DNA from: Amoebophrya sp. AT5.2
Taxonomy: Eukaryota; Sar; Dinophyceae; Syndiniales; Amoebophryaceae
Direction of reading: 5' to 3'
Length of the DNA stretch: 10,188 bases
Assembly: GCA_005223375.1 (NCBI GenBank)
Contig: RXOD01006490.1
Span: 1 to 10,188, forward strand
Both the position numbers and the translations under genes were made by a program. Positions 1 to 6,413 of the stretch are shown here, piece after piece (within the stretch, counting starts at the first letter, position 1; each line of letters begins with the position of its first letter). The notes beneath the pieces are model-generated. The model had not been told where the DNA came from. It ran no database searches and saw only the letters and a list, made by a program, of their open reading frames with translations.

Positions 1-22
1 CGCCACCTAGTGCAGTCCGCCA

Positions 23-3000
23 CTAAAGGAGACCCATCACGAAGTACTTACCAGTTCCCCACTTACCAGCTGGTCCGGTCATAACGTCCCGCACGTCCTT
101 CTGCTGGAAAGACGGCAGTCGCCGTTCCGTCGCGGCAAGCAGCGAGTCCAGGAGAAAGCGGCGGCTCCAGTCGAGCCGCGCGACATAACGCCACAGCGCA
201 GCGAAGTCCGAGTTGTTGAGACTGAGTGTGCTGCTTGTCGTGGGTACGACCTGAGTCGTGGCCCCCGCTGTCGTGAGCGAGTCTCGCTTGTGGTCCGAAA
301 AATCAAGAAGCTCCGCAAGCCTCCGTTGTAGATGGTAGTCCTGCTCGAAATTACGAGCTTCCACCTTTTCCCCCGTCTTCGTCCCAGCGCCAGCTGTAGT
401 CGTGATCGTCGAATGCAACATGTGTGCTCGATGCCGCAAAAGACCCATGATCAGCACATGCGCTTCTGTGTCGTCCCTACACTCCGCGGTCGTCCCTAGA
501 GGTAGTAGCGGATAGAGCGCAGCAAACGTGGACCGCGTTTGCTTCGGATGCACGCACGATAGTGCGGCCCAAAGTTCAGTCGGAACCTCGTCCACGATTG
601 TAGACGACGTTCCGGTTCCCTCCAGGGTCAGTAGGTCGCTATCGACACGTCCCTTCAAAATCGTTTTTTCAAACAAATTCATACTGGTTTCCAACATCGT
701 GCCACCCAACTTCTTTTTGCCGCACTTGGAAAGCAGCGTCGCGGCACTCGCGAGATCCGCGATCGACAGCGTAGCAAGAAAATCTTCGCTCTGCACCGCT
801 TTCGTCGCTACTAGCTCCAACCACCGCCACGCCAGACTCACGCTAGTGTCCACGACCCCGCCCCCGTCGCCAACTACAGTGTTCCCGTTTTCTCGTCCAG
901 TCGCGGCTCCTCCATACAGCACCTTCAAAACATCCAGCATCTGCATTCCTGCTAGCGGGATTTCGCGAATCCTGTTCCGCCGTTTCTCTCTGAACTCGCG
1001 CTCCTCCACCTCCGCAATTAACGGAAAGACTGCGGCCGGAACCACCTTTCTGGCCCGCACCAACAGCAAAGCGAAATCTGCCAACTCGGCTTTCTCCAGG
1101 CGCATCTCCGGTGCAAGCAACAGACGACGGACCAAATCCGTCGCGATCGCGAATAGACCGTTCTTATTATCATGCAGTAGGAAGGACCCATCCGTGGCAA
1201 TACGGACCACTTCGCGCACGAGATTGAGCCGCGCCGCCAACGGCGCAGTGTCGAAATCTACTTCCGCCAAGAGCCAGAGAGCCGCTTCGTTCCGGTCGGC
1301 TTGGTTCTGGACCAGGTCGAGGGCGGAAAGTCCCGCCGACGCTCGCTGGTGTCCTTCCGTCACGGAGGCTGCGACGAGAGGTTCAGCAGCGCTGACTTCA
1401 CCAATCAGCTCTTCTGCGGCGCGGCTCAGAAAGGTATCCTTCTGGGCGTCTGGCAAGGTTGCAGCAAACGCGCGTGCGCTTTCAGCTTTGCCCTGTGAAG
1501 GAGCTGCACCCTCTCGTCCGTGAGCCCGTCGACCTAGCAACGACGACGAAATTGATTGCTCGCCCCTCTTCGACGGAAAAAAGCCGCGCAGGTACGTGGC
1601 CACCGTCTGACAAGTAAGCACGCCCGACAATTGTTCCCGCGGGCGGCAGCTCTGTGCCGTGTTACTTCTTGTAGTCGTAGGTCGTTCACCTACCCAACCT
1701 GTCGCGAGCGCGTGATTGACTAGAGCCGGCCACGCAAGCTGTAGCAACTCGCCACCGTGTTCGGCGAGGTGGACCGTGTGCGGTCTTGTGTTCATCACCG
1801 ATGTGGTTGGCGCTTGCCAAACCCTTTTGCTAGGAACGCCGTTTGATGTCTCGCACAGCACGAGGCGACCGGATGATGTCGCGCCGCGTGTACACAGCTG
1901 AAGCCGTCCAATCGCCTCAATCAACACGAAGGCGTCAGGTACTGCGAGTGGTGCACGCTGGTCCGCGCAGTGCGAAACAAGCCAACGCGCGGCGTTGTCG
2001 GCGAGGGTCGCCCTTGCTTTCTCCTGTACTATCGGTTTCTCCACCTCCGCTGCAGTAAAAATCGTTGTAGTCGCTTGCGGTGGGCCTCGTGGGATCGATA
2101 CGTCGGAGGAGGCATTCGCAGCGTGTTGAGCCAAAATCTGTACCGCTAGCGGTGCGGTGAACATGTGTGTGATCCCATGCTCGGACGTGGCAGAGTCTCT
2201 GGAGGCAAGCGACGAAGGCTGGCAAGAGTTGCAGACAGTCTGGTAGTCTAAGAGGCACGCGAGCGTTCGGCTCTTCTCAAGGCACCAGGTCGTGGCCCAG
2301 CCGGCGCTTGAAGACGACGTTGGTCCAGCCGTTTCAAACGCGTCTCCTGCACTCGACAGCCGTTTCACGAGCCTTTCCACGGCGGAATCCAGCTTGGCCA
2401 CCAGGAGTGGCGTGTCCAGAAGATGCCGCCGGCCGCAGGAGGCGGCACGTGCCAACTCGTAGTCGAGGGTAGACTCGCCTCGTGCGGCGCGTTCCGTGCG
2501 CAGGAGCATGGTTCGCAGTGCCGGCCTGAGCAACGAGACGGTACGGGTCGTGGGCGAGAACGAGGAGGACCCAGGAGCAGTGCCAGTGTGTTCCGCAAGC
2601 CACTGGAGCGCGTCTGCAAGTTCACGACTGGAAAGCCCATTGAAGGCGTCATGCAAAAACGCACGGGTCCGCGCTGCCTCCTGTTGTGCGGCCCGTAGCT
2701 CGAAAGTGCCGGAACCCACTTGGTTGTGCGGCTCTCCGTTAGTCGACAGCCTATCCGCGACCTGCTGCAAGAGTACGTCTATTGAGCGGCGCCGGGCGCC
2801 CTGGCCGCGTTGTTCCTGGTTCTGGGCCTCCGCACCACTTGTAGACGGCAGCCTACGAAATGCCCGATCGAAGAGAGCTTGCAATCCCTCGTTCGGGTCG
2901 CTCGCAGTGGAGGTGCTGCTGCGGCTCGACGCCTGGCCGCGAACCTTCGTTGCCACGTTTGCCTCGACAGGGGGTTCAACGACTGCAACAAAGGACGCAT

Positions 3001-3085
3001 AACCTCTCCGCCCGGAAATGAAGCGTCGGCGGGTCGCCGCCGTGGCGCTGCACGACGACCTCAGACCGTTCTGCACGATCCGCAT
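23..3085 (-). CDS. Large hypothetical protein, probably mitochondrial (5' exon of a longer gene)
   Basis: A 1020-codon open frame from ATG at 3085; I do not recognise the family. Residues 1-32 are rich in Arg, Ser and Ala, lack acidic residues and end in RRGYAS, which resembles a mitochondrial presequence with a cleavage site. The rest is mostly predicted helix broken by Ser/Thr/Gly-rich linkers (about 250-262, 725-747, 893-905, 938-955). Several segments (LSSRELADALQWLAEH at 151-166, LSIADLASAATLLSK at 773-787, NNSDFAALWRYVARLDW at 957-973) loosely recall helical-repeat organellar RNA-binding proteins such as heptatricopeptide or FASTK/RAP types; this is a guess. GTAAGT donors at 66-61 and 51-46 suggest that coding sequence leaves the frame here and continues past position 1, so the stop at 23-25 is probably intronic. 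No transmembrane segment or catalytic motif was seen. The left repeat of the retroelement lies only 70 nt upstream of the ATG. Real coding sequence: fairly sure. Function: unknown. Confidence 0.75.
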   Translation of the reverse strand: MRIVQNGLRSSCSATAATRRRFISGRRGYASFVAVVEPPVEANVATKVRGQASSRSSTSTASDPNEGLQALFDRAFRRLPSTSGAEAQNQEQRGQGARRRSIDVLLQQVADRLSTNGEPHNQVGSGTFELRAAQQEAARTRAFLHDAFNGLSSRELADALQWLAEHTGTAPGSSSFSPTTRTVSLLRPALRTMLLRTERAARGESTLDYELARAASCGRRHLLDTPLLVAKLDSAVERLVKRLSSAGDAFETAGPTSSSSAGWATTWCLEKSRTLACLLDYQTVCNSCQPSSLASRDSATSEHGITHMFTAPLAVQILAQHAANASSDVSIPRGPPQATTTIFTAAEVEKPIVQEKARATLADNAARWLVSHCADQRAPLAVPDAFVLIEAIGRLQLCTRGATSSGRLVLCETSNGVPSKRVWQAPTTSVMNTRPHTVHLAEHGGELLQLAWPALVNHALATGWVGERPTTTRSNTAQSCRPREQLSGVLTCQTVATYLRGFFPSKRGEQSISSSLLGRRAHGREGAAPSQGKAESARAFAATLPDAQKDTFLSRAAEELIGEVSAAEPLVAASVTEGHQRASAGLSALDLVQNQADRNEAALWLLAEVDFDTAPLAARLNLVREVVRIATDGSFLLHDNKNGLFAIATDLVRRLLLAPEMRLEKAELADFALLLVRARKVVPAAVFPLIAEVEEREFREKRRNRIREIPLAGMQMLDVLKVLYGGAATGRENGNTVVGDGGGVVDTSVSLAWRWLELVATKAVQSEDFLATLSIADLASAATLLSKCGKKKLGGTMLETSMNLFEKTILKGRVDSDLLTLEGTGTSSTIVDEVPTELWAALSCVHPKQTRSTFAALYPLLPLGTTAECRDDTEAHVLIMGLLRHRAHMLHSTITTTAGAGTKTGEKVEARNFEQDYHLQRRLAELLDFSDHKRDSLTTAGATTQVVPTTSSTLSLNNSDFAALWRYVARLDWSRRFLLDSLLAATERRLPSFQQKDVRDVMTGPAGKWGTGKYFVMGLL
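46..67 (-). other. Tandem candidate 5' splice sites
   Basis: On the minus strand CTG|GTAAGT occurs twice, with the GT at 66-65 and at 51-50. Both interrupt a Gly codon after its first base (phase 1) and are 15 nt apart, so choosing one or the other would add or remove five codons (GKWGT). Both match the spliceosomal donor consensus at six positions. The acceptor would lie outside the window, so this rests on donor sequence alone. Confidence 0.55.
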
Positions 3086-3155
3086 GTTTCGACTTTCGCG
3101 TAGTTAACGATTATCACAAACTGGTGCCTCCACGTAAGCCGCAAAGTAGTACAAG
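3086..3155. other. 70-nt gap between host-like gene and retroelement
   Basis: AT-leaning stretch between the ATG of the large gene (3085) and the first base of the left direct repeat (3156). It contains no ORF, hairpin or recognisable core promoter. It does not resemble the bases just outside or inside the right repeat, which is why the element boundary is placed at 3156. If the large gene belongs to the host, its native promoter should lie here or on the far side of the insertion. Confidence 0.5.
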
Positions 3156-3173
3156 TATATTGGTCCCAATATA
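3156..3173. other. Palindromic candidate recombination site (left)
   Basis: TATATTGG-TC-CCAATATA: perfect 8-bp inverted arms around a 2-bp centre. In this copy the symmetry extends imperfectly outward (AAGTAT at 3153-3158 against ATACTT at 3174-3179, with a 3-nt offset). Tyrosine recombinases bind short inverted arms around a strand-exchange core, so a palindrome placed exactly at the repeat edge is a plausible attachment site. The arms also read as two inverted CCAAT boxes, so a promoter role is possible. Confidence 0.6.
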
Positions 3174-3200
3174 ATACTTTGCTTGCACTACATGAACACA
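3156..3200 (-). repeat. Left direct repeat of the retroelement
   Basis: Forty-five bases that match 10144-10188 at 44 positions; the only difference is C at 3177 against T at 10165. Sequence to the left (below 3156) does not match the bases below 10144, so the repeat has a sharp edge at the start of its palindrome. The right copy is cut by the window end, so 45 bp is a minimum length. It lies 70 nt upstream of the ATG of the large minus-strand gene, in the same orientation that the other copy has relative to the recombinase gene. Confidence 0.9.
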
Positions 3201-3221
3201 CCGCGCACAGATCTTTCTTTG

Positions 3222-3239
3222 TGCGAGCACACGCTCGCA
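3222..3239. other. 7-bp hairpin near the element 3' end
   Basis: TGCGAGC-ACAC-GCTCGCA, a perfect 7-bp stem with a 4-nt loop, 48 nt from the palindrome. On the sense strand it sits just downstream of the AATAAA at 3251-3246, so it could lie around the mRNA 3' end. Confidence 0.6.
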
Positions 3240-3245
3240 ATTTCA

Positions 3246-3251
3246 TTTATT
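3246..3251 (-). terminator. Candidate polyadenylation signal AATAAA
   Basis: TTTATT on the plus strand reads AATAAA on the minus strand, about 385 nt after the RT-RNase H stop. A GU-rich stretch follows on the sense strand (around 3210-3195, GCGGTGTGTTC). This is the canonical animal-type signal; some protists do not use it, so the assignment is tentative. Confidence 0.35.
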
Positions 3252-3361
3252 CATCATTCATTCAGTGAGAAGAACCGCAGATCTTGGAGCCGACCTCGCC
3301 AAGCCGCGAACGACAGGCTTAGAGGCCAACCGCAGAAGTGAGAGCGAGCAATAATGTACGT

Positions 3362-3405
3362 GCAGGCGGCGCGAGCAAGCGCAAAGATCAGCTCGCCGCC
3401 CCTGC
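3362..3405. other. Large interrupted stem-loop
   Basis: The outer stem GCAGG/CCTGC (3362-3366... approximately, with 3401-3405) and the inner stem CGAGC/GCTCG (3372-3376 with 3391-3395) are separated by five G/C bases that pair only with a register shift. The loop is 14 nt (3377-3390). It is the strongest folded element in the region after the RT gene. Confidence 0.55.
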
Positions 3406-3418
3406 TCCATATTGATCG

Positions 3419-3434
3419 GGAGCGCATAAGCTCC
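3419..3434. other. Hairpin GGAGC-GCATAA-GCTCC
   Basis: A 5-bp stem with loop GCATAA, 13 nt beyond the large stem-loop. GCATAAGC also occurs in a spacer hairpin at 7636-7643, and GCATAAG near the right end at 10134-10140. Confidence 0.45.
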
Positions 3435-3542
3435 TCGTCATTAGGTCATAAAAAGCTCGCAAGTAGACTGCAGGAAGAGTAAAGCCTAGATTTAGAACCA
3501 CCTGTCACAGGATAAGACCTTTAGTAGCTTGGGAGTCTTTCG

Positions 3543-3575
3543 CTTGTGCCTGAAAGACCGGGGGGGGTCTACAAG
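3543..3575. other. Nested stem with homopolymer loop
   Basis: CTTGT (3543-3547) pairs with ACAAG (3571-3575), and AGACC (3555-3559) pairs with GGTCT (3566-3570). The inner loop is six G on the plus strand, so C on the sense strand. It lies about 60 nt after the RT-RNase H stop. Confidence 0.45.
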
Positions 3576-3634
3576 CACGAGCTTGGATCTTCATCACATT
3601 ATGAATGCCCCAGAAAGAGAAATAGATGGGGGGG

Positions 3635-5986
3635 CTACCACCAACAGGAGCTATCGATGTCGTCTTTTCCAAGCCCCCAAAATTTCTTTTCCATCGCCAC
3701 GACCTGGGGCAGCTCGGTATGTAGACAATTGGGGAAATGCAGCTTCAAAAGTTGAGTTCGTTTAGCTCTAGTTAAAACATCAGCAACATTCCTTGAAGTA
3801 CAAATCCAGGTCACGTAGACCTGCAAATCGAAGTCCATCAAGATCTTGTGGAATTGGGAACAGATAGATTGGATTAAAAAGGATCGACTGGCATTGCGGG
3901 ACAAACAGTAAACGTCCCCCATGTTGTCCACATGGAGGATAGTAAAATGTCCCTTTAGATCGTCTTTGAACTTGTCAACTGCCATACGGGCAGCGGCCGC
4001 TTCCAATGCACCGATCGACATCGAGTCGACCTCACCCGGGAGCTCCTTGATGTGCATCGAAAAACTCTTTGTCACACCGGAGGGCAGCTGCAAAAAGCCC
4101 CCGATTTTGAGATTAAAACGCTCGAGCCCCTTCCTCACGCCCTTCTTCAGCAAGTCGCTCAACGCGGGCAAATCGTCGGCCGCTGCGTCCGTGTAAACGT
4201 GGGCAATCGGCGCATTGACCGTTGCCGGGGACATGGAAAAGGGCTTGACTTTAGTCGCGGCCCGCTGCATCGTCTGGACCGACATCAGGAGCTGCCTGCG
4301 CTCTTTGTTGAGAACGATACTACGCCTAAAATTCTCCCCGCACCAAAAATCCAACGCTCGGGCCAGATAGCTTTTGGTACGGTCCAGCTGCGTGCAGTGC
4401 CTGTACAGACCCTTGTAAGACAACAGGTTCGACTCGATGCACCGCTTCTGCTCGATGGAAAGGATCAAGGCGATTCCTTGTTCAAGAAGTTGCTTCAGCT
4501 TCTTTGCCTCGACCTCAATCGTGAGCCAGATGTGCGAATGGAGGGTATACGCCATGCCCAAAACCACGAGTACTTTTTGGAGAAAGTAGTCCTGCCGCTC
4601 CGTTTTGCCTTCGGAAAACCAAAAGCCCATGGCCGACATGACAAAGTCCAGAACCGCTCCATCAAAAACAGAAAGATCACGCCTAGAAAGGCAATGAACG
4701 TCGTCGATGTACAACGTGCAGAGGATGTTGATGGCCTTGTTCAAAATCAGCATCAAGCACTCAGACACCCCGCAGCATTCGTGAATCGAGGTGCGGGCCC
4801 CAAAAACCGAGCAGTCCGAAAAAGTCAACACCCACTCCGGTTTTTCGACCTTGCGACGCTTCGCCGAGGAGCTCCCGAGCTCGTCGCCTGTGAATGAATT
4901 CCTGGTCCCGAAGGCCATCGGTTTTTGAAACCAAATTGCATTTGAACAAGGATCGTGAATGCCACATTGGTAATAAAATTGACGCATGTCGCGTTTTTGC
5001 GACACAGGCGCGAAGGCAAACTCCGTTTCCGAGTCCGGGTCCGCCTCCGGTTCCATTGCTGCAGTCTTGGCGGACTCGGTCAAAATGCGATCGTTCTCTT
5101 CGAGGTAGGAACGCAAAACCTTTTCGCGTTCAACGTCGGCCTGAATGTCTGACCTGAACTGGAAAAATTGTGGTTGACGGTAGTTGTTTGCCATCAATTT
5201 ACCAATTATTTGCGCCGTCGCGCGAGCATTCAGAAGTCGAATGACCTCGTGAACAATGACCTGCGTGTTTTGACTACGCAGGTCAATACACGCTCGCACC
5301 TTTCCCCCTTGGTGCACGGGAAATGCGACTGCTCCGCCGATGCGCCCGATTTTTTCGACGTCGCCTTCATGCCAACGCCCGGACTCTATCACTGCTTCCC
5401 GTTGTCTCCAGAGCTCCTGGAGATCTTCTTCCGAGGCCCAATGGGACCTATCTGGGGGCGTTCTCGAGCGCTCGGTGTTTGTGGCCTGCATTTCGGCGCG
5501 CATTTGCTCCATTTTTTCTTTCGGCACCGACTTCCAAAACCCCGTAGGAGGGAGTTCTCCATCCATTGAAAAACCCTCCACCAACTTGTCGCACATGGCC
5601 ATTATCATCTCCTTTTTCGACGCGGTTTCAGGGTCCGACTCGACCGCGATGCGAAGGAGCTCGCGAAAAAGCGCCAGTCGCTTGCCCTTGTAGAGGTTGC
5701 GGAGGTGAGGCTTCAGTTGTTCGTGAAGAGTCTTTTCCTCCGCCTCCGTCTTTTCCATCAGCGCGATCACACGCTGAACAACTTCCTTTCTGTTCTGAGT
5801 AGTTTGCTTTTTCGTCGAGCTCTTTGTGAAGTCAATTGTAGAGGAGATGAAAGAGGGATAGAGAGGGCCGAAGCCATATTGCCTAGTTCGATCTTCCTCC
5901 AAAAAGGAGGAAAAATCCTCGTAACGCTCACTCATTCTCGGTGGGGATACCAGGGTCCTGAGGGCTGGTAAGAGACGAGCAAGCAT
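3635..5986 (-). CDS. Reverse transcriptase-RNase H of a DIRS-order element
   Basis: Copies element RNA into DNA and degrades the RNA strand. Numbering is from the first ATG (5986; 783 aa). The open frame extends upstream to GTG at 6055, which is unlikely to start a eukaryotic protein. ATG at 5935 (MSERYEDF) may be the true start, because residues 1-17 look non-coding. RT covers about 200-485: finger motif GGKVRACIDLR (227-237), motif A DMRQFYYQ with D333, motif B-like KPMAFGTRNS (355-364), motif C YIDD (426-429), motif D GFWFSEGK (454-461) and a motif E region VLGMAY (475-480). RNase H covers about 594-742: TDAA with D600, E662, HVDN with D687, and a C-terminal N733-x2-D736-x3-R740 motif typical of DIRS-type and related retroelements. 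About 95 residues separate the finger motif from motif A, which is longer than usual. No protease, integrase or methyltransferase domain was seen. The frame is intact. Family assignment is firm; the exact start is not. Confidence 0.92.
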   Translation of the reverse strand: MLARLLPALRTLVSPPRMSERYEDFSSFLEEDRTRQYGFGPLYPSFISSTIDFTKSSTKKQTTQNRKEVVQRVIALMEKTEAEEKTLHEQLKPHLRNLYKGKRLALFRELLRIAVESDPETASKKEMIMAMCDKLVEGFSMDGELPPTGFWKSVPKEKMEQMRAEMQATNTERSRTPPDRSHWASEEDLQELWRQREAVIESGRWHEGDVEKIGRIGGAVAFPVHQGGKVRACIDLRSQNTQVIVHEVIRLLNARATAQIIGKLMANNYRQPQFFQFRSDIQADVEREKVLRSYLEENDRILTESAKTAAMEPEADPDSETEFAFAPVSQKRDMRQFYYQCGIHDPCSNAIWFQKPMAFGTRNSFTGDELGSSSAKRRKVEKPEWVLTFSDCSVFGARTSIHECCGVSECLMLILNKAINILCTLYIDDVHCLSRRDLSVFDGAVLDFVMSAMGFWFSEGKTERQDYFLQKVLVVLGMAYTLHSHIWLTIEVEAKKLKQLLEQGIALILSIEQKRCIESNLLSYKGLYRHCTQLDRTKSYLARALDFWCGENFRRSIVLNKERRQLLMSVQTMQRAATKVKPFSMSPATVNAPIAHVYTDAAADDLPALSDLLKKGVRKGLERFNLKIGGFLQLPSGVTKSFSMHIKELPGEVDSMSIGALEAAAARMAVDKFKDDLKGHFTILHVDNMGDVYCLSRNASRSFLIQSICSQFHKILMDFDLQVYVTWICTSRNVADVLTRAKRTQLLKLHFPNCLHTELPQVVAMEKKFWGLGKDDIDSSCWW

Positions 5987-6178
5987 GGCTACAGGCGAGC
6001 ACAGACAACAACAGCGTCGAGTGCGACGACACGAACGAGCCCAGGGCCCAGACACGAAAAGGGGGAGAGGGCCTCCACGATCGAGTTATCTTTTCTTCCG
6101 TTGCAACGGGTGAAACAAATCTACAATTTTTATACACGAGTGAGACGAACGTATGCGCCGAAGCTCAGTATTATGATT

Positions 6179-6205
6179 TAAATTAGTAGGGAATAATCTA
6201 ATTTA
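6179..6205. repeat. AT-rich inverted repeat
   Basis: TAAATTAG (6179-6186) and CTAATTTA (6198-6205), a perfect 8-bp stem with an 11-nt loop, in the AT-rich part of the spacer upstream of the RT-RNase H gene. Function unknown. Confidence 0.55.
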
Positions 6206-6224
6206 CAGCTTAACCGACCTAAGC

Positions 6225-6238
6225 ATGTGTTTTACGAG
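6225..6238 (-). repeat. Shared spacer motif, copy 1
   Basis: ATGTGTTTTACGAG on the plus strand (sense CTCGTAAAACACAT) matches 7554-7567 at 13 of 14 positions. In both spacers it lies at the sense-downstream end of the mini-hairpin array. GTTTTACGAGC also recurs exactly at 7749-7759. Confidence 0.6.
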
Positions 6239-6241
6239 CAA

Positions 6242-6398
6242 GCCCGAAGGCGAAGTAGAAATAGTGGCCCGCAGGCAGAGAACTGAAATCGAAATAGCCC
6301 GTAGGCTGAAAAAACAATGTAGTTGTAAATTAGGCTGAAAAATAAGGAAGTGGCCGTTAGGCAAAAGCAAGAAAACAAATGGCTAGCCGCGAACGGCT
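6242..6398 (-). repeat. Mini-hairpin array 1 (mostly UNCG loops)
   Basis: Five short GC hairpins, each with a 4-nt loop: 6242-6251, 6267-6276, 6296-6307, 6353-6362 and 6385-6398. On the sense strand they read GCC-UUCG-GGC, GCC-UGCG-GGC, AGCC-UACG-GGCU, GCC-UAAC-GGC and AGCCG-UUCG-CGGCU. The first three have the C(UNCG)G closing pair of unusually stable RNA tetraloops; the fourth has a UMAC-type loop. Stems are 3-5 bp and differ in sequence while the fold is kept. The array lies just after the Gag-like stop codon. Confidence 0.65.
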
Positions 6399-6413
6399 CA
6401 GAAGAGCTTAGAT

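Larger units (their letters stand above)
3201..3634 (-). other. 3' noncoding region of the element, rich in stem-loops
   Basis: There is no convincing ORF in these 434 nt after the RT-RNase H stop. They hold an AATAAA on the minus strand, hairpins at 3222-3239, 3362-3405, 3419-3434 and a two-stem structure at 3543-3575, and runs of eight G (3560-3567) and seven G (3628-3634), which are C runs in the sense strand. It may serve as the 3' UTR and perhaps a packaging or priming region; that is inference. Confidence 0.6.
6056..6413 (-). other. Spacer between Gag-like and RT genes
   Basis: This 358-nt stretch has no recognisable domain-bearing ORF. It contains the mini-hairpin array at 6242-6398, the end motif at 6225-6238, an AT-rich inverted repeat at 6179-6205, and the palindrome CTTAGATCTAAG (6407-6418) overlapping the Gag-like stop codon. 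A 69-codon minus-strand frame starts at 6137 and ends at 5928, overlapping the RT gene start. Confidence 0.7.

Noticed and set aside
528..1523. 331-codon plus-strand frame opposite the large gene
   Set aside because: Low-complexity Ser/Arg/Ala translation with no motif; it arises as an antisense shadow of a GC-rich coding region.
23..3085. Large gene as cargo of the retroelement
   Set aside because: It lies outside the direct repeats, has a presequence-like N-terminus and ends at spliceosomal donors, which suits a host gene better.
3241..3265. ATTCAT-like microrepeat as a satellite
   Set aside because: Only a few imperfect units over 25 bp; too short to call more than AT-rich simple sequence.
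3612..3634. Polypurine tract at the element 3' end
   Set aside because: The purine run is on the plus strand, antisense to the element, where it cannot prime plus-strand synthesis of an LTR type.
3635..3860. DIRS1-type methyltransferase domain after RNase H
   Set aside because: Only about 43 residues follow the last RNase H motif and they carry no methyltransferase motif.
6296..6307. Dinoflagellate spliced-leader-like word (CCGTAGCC / CCCGTAGGC)
   Set aside because: Only the short CCGTAG core matches; the rest of the leader is absent and the words are explained by the mini-hairpins.
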